Assembly: GCA_905221605.1 (NCBI GenBank) | Contig: CAJNDS010000712.1 | Location: 1 to 64,000, forward strand | DNA from: Symbiodinium natans | Lineage: Eukaryota > Sar > Dinophyceae > Suessiales > Symbiodiniaceae | Direction: 5' to 3' | DNA: 64,000 nucleotides | Shown: positions 41,338-57,979 of the stretch, in pieces | Layout: every line of letters starts with the position of its first letter | How positions within the stretch are numbered: the first letter of the stretch is position 1 | The notes under the pieces: model-generated | The model's input: only the letters and a program-made list of their open reading frames with translations | Told to the model about the DNA's origin: nothing | Databases searched by the model: none | Position numbers and translations under genes: made by a program

Positions 41338-42383
41338 AGAGTGAAGGTTGTGCACTCCCTTTCAGCCTTTGGCGTCTGCTTTTATCGGCGTGCTGCGCTT
41401 ATCCGGGCTTGCCCTTGAGGTGGTGTGCAGGTCGGAACTATGCCGCCGAGCCAGCGCGAGGTCCCTCTGGGAAGGCCTGGCATGAGAAATGTGGCGCTGC
41501 GGTGCTGTCACTGGCAGTGGGCTGTGCGAGCCAGGTCTTGCCAGTGCTCGGCTCTTCTATCCTAGTGTGACAGGGCGACTAAACATCTGACGAAAAAAGA
41601 GAGCACTCGTCTTTTTCTGAGATTCTGTCTGCGAAGCAAGATTGTGTCTGCGAAGCAGTTCTCAAGCAGTTCTTGCGAAAGTCCTTCTGCCACCTTCAGC
41701 TGAGCGGGCTCGCACATATGTAGTCAAATGAGCTTAAACGCAGCAAGACACCCAGTGCCGTGGCCAGCCCGTGGCTGAGCAAGCCGCTTGTACAACATTG
41801 CCTCTTGCTCGGGTTCGTGTTGCACTGCAGCGCGAGCCGGACCTGTGTCTGTGTCTTGTTTTTTTCGCACTTCCCCTTCGGTCCTCGCATGCTCTCTCAT
41901 CAAGGTGGGACTGGCACGAGCACAGCGGGCTTAGGGTGTGGACAGGCCGGCGTGACACAGAGTCCCAACGAATTGTCTACTCCTGTTCTGGTACGGGCAG
42001 GCCCCTGGCACGCGCGGTGGGAGCGCCATGCTGCCACCTCAGCTTGAGGAGCGTTCGCGGGACATCAGAAACAAGGCCACAGCACTGCACGTTTTCGATT
42101 GGGCTGAGGTCAGGGCCTATGGGAGGCTCCGCGGGGGCAACCCGTGTCATTGGCAAAGGCCAGGCATGTCCAAGGATCTGGATTTGTGTGCTGGTGGAAG
42201 CCCCGTTTTGTGGTTGTTCTGGTAGTGCCTTATGGAGGAACAGTGAGAGGAAGTTGTGGCCCTTCAGGTGTCAGAGGTTGGTAAAAAATGTAAAAAGGCA
42301 CGTCTCGGTTTACTGCCTCCGAATGGTTACAAGCTCAAGGAAGACAGTGTGCCCCCGGTCACAAAGGCAAAGGCAAAAACATT
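41338..42383. other. Stretch without a recognised gene
   Basis: Open frames at 41771-42541 and elsewhere lack family resemblance and overlap the repeat element to the right. Nothing could be supported. Confidence 0.3.
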
Positions 42384-43554
42384 GCGGGCGCCTGGGGGTG
42401 CACATTTCGCCCGAAGACCGAAGACACATTTTGAAGACACATGGGGTTGAGGACCCCGGCCCTCCAGAGCAGACAGCGAAGACACGTGGGCGTCAGCAGA
42501 CACATGTCAGGCGCAGACAGCGAAGACACGTGGGCGTCTGAAGACACATTCCCGGCGAAGACACGTGGCGTCGGGAATCCCGTCTGAAGACACGTGGGCG
42601 TCAGAAGACACTTTACCAGAATACGTAAAGCCAAGGCTAAGACCACTCAAACAGGTGGGGACAGCGCCTCCTATGCAGTGAAGACAAACAGCGTCGCGAA
42701 GATACTTCCCGCAGCCAGGTCCGGGGAAGATCCCCAGCGTCGCGAAGACACGTGGGCTAGCGAAGGCACCTTCCGCAGACAGCTCCCGCGAAGACACGTG
42801 GCGTCGCGAAGACACATGGGCAAGTGAAGACACTTCCCGAAGACAGGTCCAGCGAAGACACGTGGCGTCGCGAAGACACTTCCTGCAGACAGCTCCCCGT
42901 CCCCCCGCCCACGCGGACCCAAGCTCGTCAACCCTGCACTTCCTATTATAAATAGGCCTCAGCTTTAATATTCCATATTCTTTACAAGTGCGCTAGGATG
43001 TGTTACAGTACTGTATGCATGCAGAACGTGGCGTGGCAACGTGGCGTTATACTGGCTCTACGTGGCGTCGCTGGGCCACCTGGCGTCACCGGACGTGGCG
43101 TCAAAACGTGGCGTCATTGCCTCATGTGGCGTCACGGAGACACGTGGTGTCGCAGAACCTGGCGTCAGAACGTAGCGTCACAGACTCACGTGGCGTCACT
43201 GATGAGCCACCTGGCGGCGCCGGATCGGGTGTCAGAACGTGGCGTCGCTGGCTCACGTGTCATTATATATACCCTCCAGGGTCAGATTCCGACGACAAAA
43301 AAAACGCTGGCCGTGGGTGAGTCTTCTCCGTACGTGGCGTCAGTACGTGGCGTCAGAAGCTTACGTGGCGTCAGGACCCCACGTGTCGTCAAGCCAGGTG
43401 GCGTCAAAACGTGGCGTCAGGCGTCACGCACAGACGTGGCGTCACTGGACGTGGCGTCAGTACGTGGCGTCAGGGGGTCAGGGCCCGGACAGAACGTGTC
43501 GTCAAAACGTGTCTTCAGGCGTCGGGCGAAATGTGCACCCCCGTGGGCGCCCGC
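42384..43554. mobile_element. Foldback-like element with long inverted ends built of CACGTGGCGTC-type repeats
   Basis: The left end (42384-42436) and the reverse complement of the right end (43554-43502) share GCGGGCGCC, GGGGGTGCACATTTCGCCCG, GAAGACAC and TTTTGA in order over about 53 bases. The left arm holds about 18 GAAGACACGTGG(G)CGTC-like units. The right arm holds more than 20 units that read TGACGCCACGT on the opposite strand, so the arms are inverted copies of one diverged satellite. The AT-rich centre (about 42945-43010) includes a TATTATAAATA segment, and ATTATATATA lies at 43262-43271. No transposase is encoded. It is probably non-autonomous; target-site duplications were not identified. 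Confidence 0.7.
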
Positions 43555-43639
43555 CCTGTAATAACGATTCGGATATGGAGCACACGGAGTGTAAGCTGCG
43601 AAGCTCACGCACATTCCTGCACTCCTAAATCGCAGTTTC

Positions 43640-44223
43640 AAAATGAGGGAACGTCAGAAGGAATAATGCCCATCAGTCCATGGCAGCCAAGCCCAGACTT
43701 CGAGCGTACATGCAAAAGATGCAGGAATGGAAAGAAGTTTGAAGGAAGGCTCTAAAGGCATGATGACGCATGACGCAGATTGCTCAGTTGGTCGAAGGTC
43801 AGCGGCGGCTGATGACCAAAGGCATCAAAATGGGTAGCTGGGTTGCTGTGTCGTCGGTGCCTTAACGTCCCAAGAGGTTCGCGTTCAGCCATTCAGCACT
43901 GCAAGCTCCCAATGCTCGAAACCTGAAGGTATCGTGTTCCCATTAAGCAAGAGATAGACGAGAATGACACGGGCCACTACGAAGGAAGAATTATAGACAA
44001 ACGAATCGGCGGCCAGGACAGCAGCTGCGGGGCTTCCAAAAAATCGGCACAGCTTAGGGCTCAGAGTCTTAGAGGTAACATTGCTGAAGGACCGGGAGTC
44101 CTTCATAGAGCTCAAGGACGTTTTGAAGGTGGACATCGATGGAAACATCATCGGCAAAGAGAAGAACAAGCGACTCATCGATGCTTTCATTGAAGATTGC
44201 AAGGCGCTGTTGCCACTCCCTTA
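43640..44223 (+). CDS. Last exons of an unrecognised small gene
   Basis: The final exon reads GLRVLEVTLLKDRESFIELK, then DVLKVDIDGNIIGKEKNKRL and IDAFIEDCKALLPLP before TAA at 44221-44223. Earlier pieces are MAAKPRLRAYMQKMQEWKEV (43681-43741) and MTQIAQLVEGQRRLMTKGIK (43769-43840). The charged, non-repetitive composition suggests real coding sequence. The start of the gene may have been displaced by the foldback element immediately upstream. No domain was recognised. Confidence 0.4.
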
Positions 44224-44472
44224 ACTATTTTTCTCTGTCTCCAATAGAACCTGGTGCCTGAACTTGACAGGTAATCGACAAGCGAGACGAGTCATGGGAC
44301 AGCATCAAGCTGCAGAGTGAGGTAGTCGCTTGACATGGCTGGTCATGTGCTGGTGCAGCTCGATTATAAAGTTGTGCTGTTCCTCTCTCGTGCTGCGGTA
44401 TGGCAGTTGACATGAGGAAGCTGCCAAGCTGCAACCCCCGGTGATCAATCAGGCCGTTCTGCTGAAGTGGAC

Positions 44473-44489
44473 GGGGGGGGGGGGGGGGG
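44473..44489. repeat. Poly-G tract
   Basis: Run of about 17 G just upstream of the cysteine-rich gene. Confidence 0.9.
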
Positions 44490-44580
44490 CGTTGCGTCTG
44501 CATCAGCTGGTGCATGTGGTGCATGTAGGCATGTAGGTGAAGACGTAACCAGGTGGCAGGTCGCAAGGGCTGTAGAAGGC

Positions 44581-45602
44581 ATGGCCAGCCCTGAGGCCAG
44601 CAATGAAGATGATGGCGAAGCAATGCCCATGATGGGCATGATGCCTGGAATGATGATGATGCAGAACATGATGCAAGGTGGGGCCGAGAGCAGACATGAC
44701 CACTGTGCTGGTTTCGAAGTCAATGTGCCTGCTTGCCCATTCTCCTAGGCATGATGGCGGCCAGCATGATGCAGAATGCAATGATGGGAGGCGGAATGGG
44801 CTGTGGTGGCTGTATGGGCAAGGCTGGATGCGGCCCTGGATCCTGTTCGGGCAATTCATGCCCCAGTAGCGCCTCGCCTGCTTGTCCGGGTGGTGCCTGC
44901 CCGAGCGCGTGCCCGAGCGGCGCCTGTCCCGGCACTGCCTGTCCCGGCGCTGGCGGAGCTGGCCCCGGCCCGGGCGCTGGTCCCGCCTGTCCCAGCGCGT
45001 GCCCCAGCGCGTGCCCCGGCGCGTGTCCCGGCGCATGCCCCGGCGCATGCCCCGGCGCGTGTCCCGGAGCGTGTGTCGGCGCGTGTCCCGGCGCGTGTCC
45101 CACTGCGTGCCCCAGCGCGTGCACCGGCGCATGTCCCGGAGCGTGTGCGGGTGCATGTGCGTGCGCATGTCCTGGAGCGTGTGCCTGCCCGACTTCGTGC
45201 CCCGGCTGCCCTGGCTGCCCGGGCTGCCCTGGCTGTTCTGGCTGCCCTGGCTGCCCTGGATGCGCTGGCTGCCCTGGCTGCCCTGGCTGTGGTTGTGGGT
45301 GTGGCTGCCCAGGTTGCGGTTGTGGAGGGTGTGGTTGTGGCTGTTGCGGCTGCGGCTGTGGCTGCAACCCTGCCGGCTGTTGTTGTGGGGGGTGCCCGGG
45401 GTGTGGTTGTTGCGGCTGCTGCCCTGGTTGCTGTGGTGGTTGTGGCACGATGGCAGGTGCAATGTGTGGAGGGCAAGGCATGGGCTGCGGCAACATGGCG
45501 CCTGGCAGCATGGGCAGCATGAGTCCTACCATGGGCCCAAATGCTGTGCCTGGCGGTGGGGGCGGCAGAAGCAGAAGTCGCAGTCCAAAGCCGAAGTCGT
45601 AG
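44581..45602 (+). CDS. Cysteine-rich CPxA-repeat protein with RS tail, two exons
   Basis: Exon 1 (44581-44678) encodes MASPEASNEDDGEA followed by a Met/Gly-rich run. A GTGGGG donor and a CTCCTAG acceptor remove 44679-44748. Exon 2 (44749-45602) resumes in phase with GMMAASMMQNAMMGGG. The body is built of CPGACPSACPGA-type tetrads (about 44850-45190), then CPGCPGC tetrads (45195-45290), then CGCGC and CCGC runs (to about 45440). The C-terminus is GGGGGRSRSRSPKPKS and stop. About every second to fourth residue of the body is Cys and no hydrophobic signal is seen. Candidate roles are metal binding or redox buffering, with a nuclear RS-like tail; both are guesses. The start at 44581 was chosen because the frame upstream is poly-G. 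Confidence 0.75.
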
Positions 45603-46165
45603 CGTCGTAGCGTTAACAGAGAGGAGTTCCGGAGCTATCCCCCCAAACTGCCAAATGGTAGTTTCATCTATGGATGTGGAATGCCCCAAAAGACTCAGAG
45701 CGCGCGTAATCAAACGGCCGCTGCTGGACCATGCTGGCGCTGTGTAATGTCTGTTGCCAGGCAACCGCATGCATTTGATCAGGTATTCTTCCTTTTATGC
45801 ATCTGGCTCGAGGTTTCACTGGTGGTAGCCAGCAAGATTCAACAGCTCACGTCAACGGCACAGTGAAAATCAGTGAAATCAGGTGCATTGTGAACATTGG
45901 AGTTATTAGACGGGCCCACCAAGAGCTTTCGAGCTGCTGCTCAGTGAACCCTTTATTTAGTTTACACTGCCGTGCCGCCGTTTGCCGCGAAGGAGGAGCA
46001 TGTGAGATGCCATCGCTTCTCCACAGTTGTGGCGTTCTTGCTTAGAGCACCAGCTCTCAGGAGCCTTTGAAGATGGGCTGCCTAGAGCTCAGCTGCTCTC
46101 ATGACCTGGTAACATGGTGACATGGCAATGCCTTGGAATCAAGGTTGCGATAGTAAGCCTGACAT
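45603..46165. other. Intergenic stretch
   Basis: No gene recognised; small open frames only. Confidence 0.3.
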
Positions 46166-46169
46166 CAAC

Positions 46170-46513
46170 AGTCCGACCGCTCGGCCCACAGAGGGCAGCA
46201 TGCACAGTCTCGTGCCCGGCGAACGTCGCCGCACGAGTTCGTTCTTCAGCATCTAGCTGCAGGCATCCGCAGCTATTTCAAACCGGAGTTTGGACGCGGA
46301 GGATGGCAAAGCACCACAAAGATTCTGGGATTTTGTCAAGTACCACATGTGCTTGCAGGACCACCATTCCGACGCAGCCTGGGGCTTGACATCTCCTACA
46401 CGAGTCGCCTTTTCTCCATGACAGCTCGGACTTCGCTGGTGCCAATGGGTTCTCCTGAGACAGGGCCACGCGAATGTCAAGCGATCGTGTTTGCCAGGGA
46501 TGAAGGGAGCTAA
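46170..46513 (+). CDS. Unrecognised C-terminal exon
   Basis: An open frame reads PHEFVLQHLAAGIRSYFKPE, GWQSTTKILGFCQVPHVLAG, SLGLDISYTSRLFSMTARTS and ends ARDEGS with TAA at 46511-46513. The mixed composition is typical of a folded domain. It starts without an ATG, so upstream exons are expected; none was identified. No family was recognised. Confidence 0.4.
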
Positions 46514-48029
46514 AGCAGCTGAAGCAGCTAAAGCAGCTAGGGCAGGGGAGCTCCTGTAGGGACATTTCGACTCAGACATCAGTCCAGTTCATTCTCTCGC
46601 CCCTGCTTAACTCCAAGGCCTGGTGCGGACGCAAGAAGCGCAGCAAGTCTCAAGGACCGACGTCGCTTGGATGTCAGACGGCATTCCGTGCTGTTAAGCG
46701 TCGGTGGAAGTATCCGATGCACATCGCAGGCTCCTCCTTCGCGGCTCAAGGGCAGTCACCTGGCATGCAGCATGATCAGATGCCGGAGCTTGTTGCAGAT
46801 TTCAAGCAAGAATGTCACGCGCTTACAGGTCCTTGCTTGCTTTGCTATGCCCCGAGGCAGCAAGCCAACCAGGGATCAGGCCTTCCTTCGCAAGCACTCT
46901 TGGGACTCTTGGGCCTTGAGTCTTGACGTCTTTGCCATGGCTCAGGCTCTCTCTCGGAAGGAACGACGTGTCATCTGCACATGCCAGCAGCGTGCCCACT
47001 TTGAGCCGTACAGGTTGCCTAACAGCCTTTTGTTGTTTGCATTTCTAGTTCTAGGTAGCACAATGTTGGATGCTGAGGGGTTGGGAAGGGCTTAATCTCC
47101 ATGCAGCTGCAAGGGTATGTGTTGATTCTGTCGACGCATGTGGATCAACTTGCTTAAATGCTTATTCAACACGGCAGGGAATGGGGCTGTCACTCAACCC
47201 TGTTTGGGAGCTTGGCGCAAAGGAAATTAGTGGCACCAGATCAAGAAGGCGAAAGCAAATGAAAGGAGCAACGACAGAGGGAAGGGCATCATTCACTTGA
47301 TTGCTTGTCTTCAATGTGCACCACGTGGGCTCTGAACTCCCATACTTTGTCTCAAGAGCCGTGACTAACAGGCTGAAGCTTCGGTTAAGACCAAATGAGC
47401 CAAGATGAGGGATTCTCCTTGCCCCCGCGATCTGCGAGACAGCCCTTCTGTGTTCATCAAAAGTACTTTCTTTTCAAATGTTGGCCTCGCCAAGCACCCA
47501 TCTTGTTGACGAGGGCCTCAAGTGTGACGAGCCGGCAGACAAACCTTGTGATGAGGCCACTCAGATCCGCCGAGAGATCATGAAGCTTCAATACCGCGAG
47601 GTCAGGCACTATCAGTCAGCGCCATCTGCTGGAACCCCTCCCCAATGCGAAGGTTACTCCAGAAGATTATGAGTTGTGTTGGCCTTAGCATGTGGCGTCA
47701 GCCATCGCTGCCCTATCTGGTGAGCACTCACGGCGCCCACTTGGCACAGGCTTTGTCTCCTAGACGAAAGCCTTCCGAAAAAGAACACTCTTCCCGAAGC
47801 ACTGGTGCAGGCCTCTTAGCTGCGGTGTGGGCCACGTGCTGTTTTTCAACCCAAAGTGCCCTTGCAGGGTCTGCCGTTGGTGCCTGCGGCGAGCTGCAGC
47901 TCCAAATGCTGTCAGGCACTGCCTCGGAAGCCATAGCCTTGCGCATCTTTTAGTGGTTTGCGTGTCAGGTCTGCTTGCTCGAACTTGGAGATTGTAAGGC
48001 GCGGAATGTTGGGGCAGTCATGAGCACCA
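46514..48029. other. Stretch with weak coding signals only
   Basis: A possible exon at about 47505-47600 reads DEATQIRREIMKLQYREV and may belong to the RING gene that follows. Nothing else could be supported. Confidence 0.3.
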
Positions 48030-48039
48030 ATTTTCTGGG

Positions 48040-48245
48040 TGAATCTGTTGGCCAAGGTGCCACAATTGCCTTGTGGCCACGCGTTCCACTTTGAATGTGC
48101 CGCCAAGACAGCATCGCAGAAGAACGCTTCAACCAGGGTGCGGATGTACAGGTGGATGGGCAGATATAGGCAGTCGTTCCCAAGGCCTGCAAGTGGTTCA
48201 CAAGCTGCTCAGCCCGCTGTCCTGTTTGCCAGGCTCCCCCACTTT
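48040..48245 (+). CDS. RING-H2 finger fragment, two exons
   Basis: VPQLPCGHAFHFECAAK (48057-48106) shows C-x-H-x2-H-x2-C, the middle of a RING-H2 finger. After an apparent intron, WFTSCSARCPVCQAPP (48193-48242) supplies the usual W and the last C-x2-C pair. The first C-x2-C pair was not found, so the gene is either incomplete here or has an earlier exon not recognised. RING-H2 proteins are usually E3 ubiquitin ligases. Confidence is limited because the pieces are short. Confidence 0.5.
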
Positions 48246-49617
48246 GTTTGCGCTTTTTCAGCGCAAATGTTGTAAACTTAAGTAAGCTGCTTGGAAAAGG
48301 TGTCAATTCTTGACCCACCTGCGGCTCCGCCTTCAACCGTGTCCTGTGACCCCCCGGCCAGGGTCCAAGCAATCTCGGTGTCAAAGTGTGTGCAGCGCGG
48401 GCAAGTGTGGCAAAAGTGTGGGACTACTGCGGAAGGCCAGCTCAGAGACCAGGAGCCCAGACAGTCGGTCTTGGCTGAGACGGGGTGAAGAATCAGAATC
48501 CGAAGCCGTGTGAGCCAAAAGCTTTCCCCACGACTTTAACTTTCCCTTGGGGTGATGATCAAGCTCAACTCATTTGTCCAATGAGCTTGTGCCGCCCACC
48601 TTTGGCTGCTGCTTGATGCATGACCGAATTTGTCTGTATATAGGCGGTTGCGAGAACCTCAGGACTGAGTCTTCAAGGTTTTCAGTTTGTTTCTTTGCTG
48701 TGTTTCGCTCGGTTTCACGGAATTTGCACTCAGTCCATGTGCGCAATGCGAAGTGCCTGTTCCCCGGTCTATGAAAGCAGAACTTTCGCGTGGCTAGCGG
48801 AAGCAGCACCACAAAGGCACTTTGCATGACCTTAGCCGATACTGTTGGCTGCTTGCTGCTTGACTGCCTCCGGTGGTCACTTAAAGAGTTTTGTGCACGC
48901 CAACATTTTTCAATCAAACGCTTGCAATGAGAGGTCCCTCCAGAGATAGAAACATGACTGAAACATGTGAAGCATCTTTTGAAACATTTTGCAATTTTTT
49001 GCAACCTTTCCTTGGGACTGACGCAAGCACTGGAGTCACTGGAGCTTGGTGAGTGGCGCGCAGCTACAGCTCGCATGCCGACTCTCGGCCTTGGCAGCAC
49101 TTGTGCCGCAAGGCCGCTGATTATCTGATTATCGTGTTCGAAGCGAATTTCGAAGCATTCCCCCTGTATGACCTGTATGAGTTGCCCAGGACCATCTCAG
49201 GAACCCTCATATCGGAGTATGACATGCTGTGTAGTATCGTGTACATGCTGGAGACTCGTGTCTAAACTGGCGATCTTCCGTCAGACTGTAGCTTGCTGAC
49301 GCTATCCCAAACCAGTTGTAGAGTTGTCGTCGTCCTTCAATTTGAAGCCGCTTGCCGAAAAGCAGCATCCGATCGAAGTTGACTGCGCAGCTTGACTTTC
49401 GAAGAGCAGAAGCTTGTTGCCTTGCAAGTTGCCAGTACATGTGGCAGCATGTATGCACTCGGCGCAGCTTTTGTGGCTTCGTAGCGTCATGTGGGTTTGG
49501 CGGTCGCTGGGATGTGACCAAGCTGCCGAGCTACCGCAGTCCACGATTGCGGCACTAGGCAGGAAGACCACGACTCCCTATCAAGTGATTGCAAGGGAGT
49601 AGAGTTGCCCTAGAAAG
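48246..49617. other. Intergenic stretch before the helical-repeat gene
   Basis: No gene recognised. It presumably includes the leader of the gene starting at 49618. Confidence 0.35.
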
Positions 49618-56385
<6,768 letters not shown>

Positions 56386-57979
56386 CTTCGAATATGTTTC
56401 AGAAAGGAGCGCGTCCTTTCTCACGGCCAGGTCCCGGAACTATACAGAAGGGCCGTGCTGTCTCACTTCTGTCTCACTTCTGTTTCACTTGAGAATTTGA
56501 CAGTAAGATACAATAAGGTTCTCGGACGATCCGGCCCGAACAGGTTACAAGGCAGAAGTCTCGCATTCCTGTGCGGATGCCTTGCAAGGTCTGATGTCCT
56601 GGTTTCATCAAGAGCTAACAGTTGCCAACGGTTTCACCAGATTTTCGGGATTTTCTGTTTACATATGATGGCGGCTCCAGCCTGAGTCTCGCGTAGCGAG
56701 GGGCAGTGAGTTTGAGGCAGCCTGTCGGGAAAACCCAGTAGGGCGTAGGTTATCATTCAGAATGAGTTGGCGGAGAGCCTGCACAGAGTGCGAAACAAAG
56801 TCCTTTGTGTCCTGCACACATTCTTATCAGGATCCTGCTGCTCACTTGGACATCCAGTTTTCTTTCAGCTGCTTTGACCAAGAAGTGGGGGTTTTCTATA
56901 GCGTCTGATGCAAGGGAGCCAGTGTGACGCACCTTGGGACATCTTGGAGACATTGCGAGACGAATAGCAAAGCAGCGGTAGGTTCGGGAAATTTAGTGGC
57001 AGATTAGGTAGGTAGCATTGCATCCCTTTCGCCTTAGGATGTAGTCTGCCACTTGGAGCCTGATCTGTGATGTACCAGCCATGGTCACAACCAGGCATAG
57101 CGCAGCTCCTGCCGCAAAGCACGTTTTTTCAGTTTCGCTGTAGAAGGTCAGACTTTGCCTTGGACAACGGACCGAATCAGATTGGAAACTACTAAAATGG
57201 CTGAAGTTGTTGGAACTACCTTCGTTTAGCTTAGCTAACATTTGAAAAAGGTGCCTGTTGCGAGCTGCTTTCTGCACCAGCAGCGCAACTGAAACACTGC
57301 ACTATGTGACAAACCTGCTGTAATCATCACTGCAAGGCCAGGTGCAGTAGGTTAGAAGGCACCCTTCTGCATGTCACGTGTAAATGGTGCCCTTTTTATT
57401 CTGCTCGCATGTGCGGTGGTGGTTTTCTCTCAATTTTCTTGCTCTCTTCCACATATGTTCTGAGCATGAGGTGTTATGTTTGCTACCAGTAGGTTGTGCA
57501 CGCAGTTTGTCAAGGTACACGCCAGTTGGTGGCAATCCAGTCCATGTTGCTGCGGCTGGCTACCATGTTCGTCCGGGCCACCCAGGCTTTGCAGCAGCTT
57601 GTCCAATGTCGTCCGCTGTTCTCCGCTTCCCCATCGGGTGCATCGTCTAATCGCGGACAGGAGGCTATGCGCAGGCGCTGCCGCAACCGCTGATACCAGC
57701 TGCGCAGCCAGTCCATGCGGAGAGCCGGCCACACAGACCCAGCACGCAGTTGCGAGTGGCTCTGGCGGCATGATGGTTTTTCCTGTCCGTCCGTTTGTAC
57801 AGTCAGCCAGCTGGCAGCATTCGTCACGCCTGTTTTATTGAATCACAGCATTCGAATGTAAGGAAATATCTCTCGAGTACTCCTACGCTGAACTGTCGGC
57901 TTCCACGACCCTAGTTTGCACTTAAGGCGAGTCGTAAGTGTTGGATGGGGCCCTTCGCCATAACAGGAGCAACTGGCAC
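56386..57979. other. Intergenic stretch between the two large genes
   Basis: Open frames on both strands at 57384-57840 look like random GC-rich frames. No repeat or RNA gene was recognised. Leader or first exons of the kinase gene may lie near the right end. Confidence 0.35.

Noticed and set aside
44803-45610. Other plus-strand frames over the cysteine-rich gene
   Set aside because: Only one frame joins exon 1 in phase through a GT-AG intron and ends in an RS tail.
44503-45770. Minus-strand frames of 270-319 codons
   Set aside because: Antisense of the cysteine-rich gene; His/Pro/Ala repeats are the complement of its CPxA repeats.
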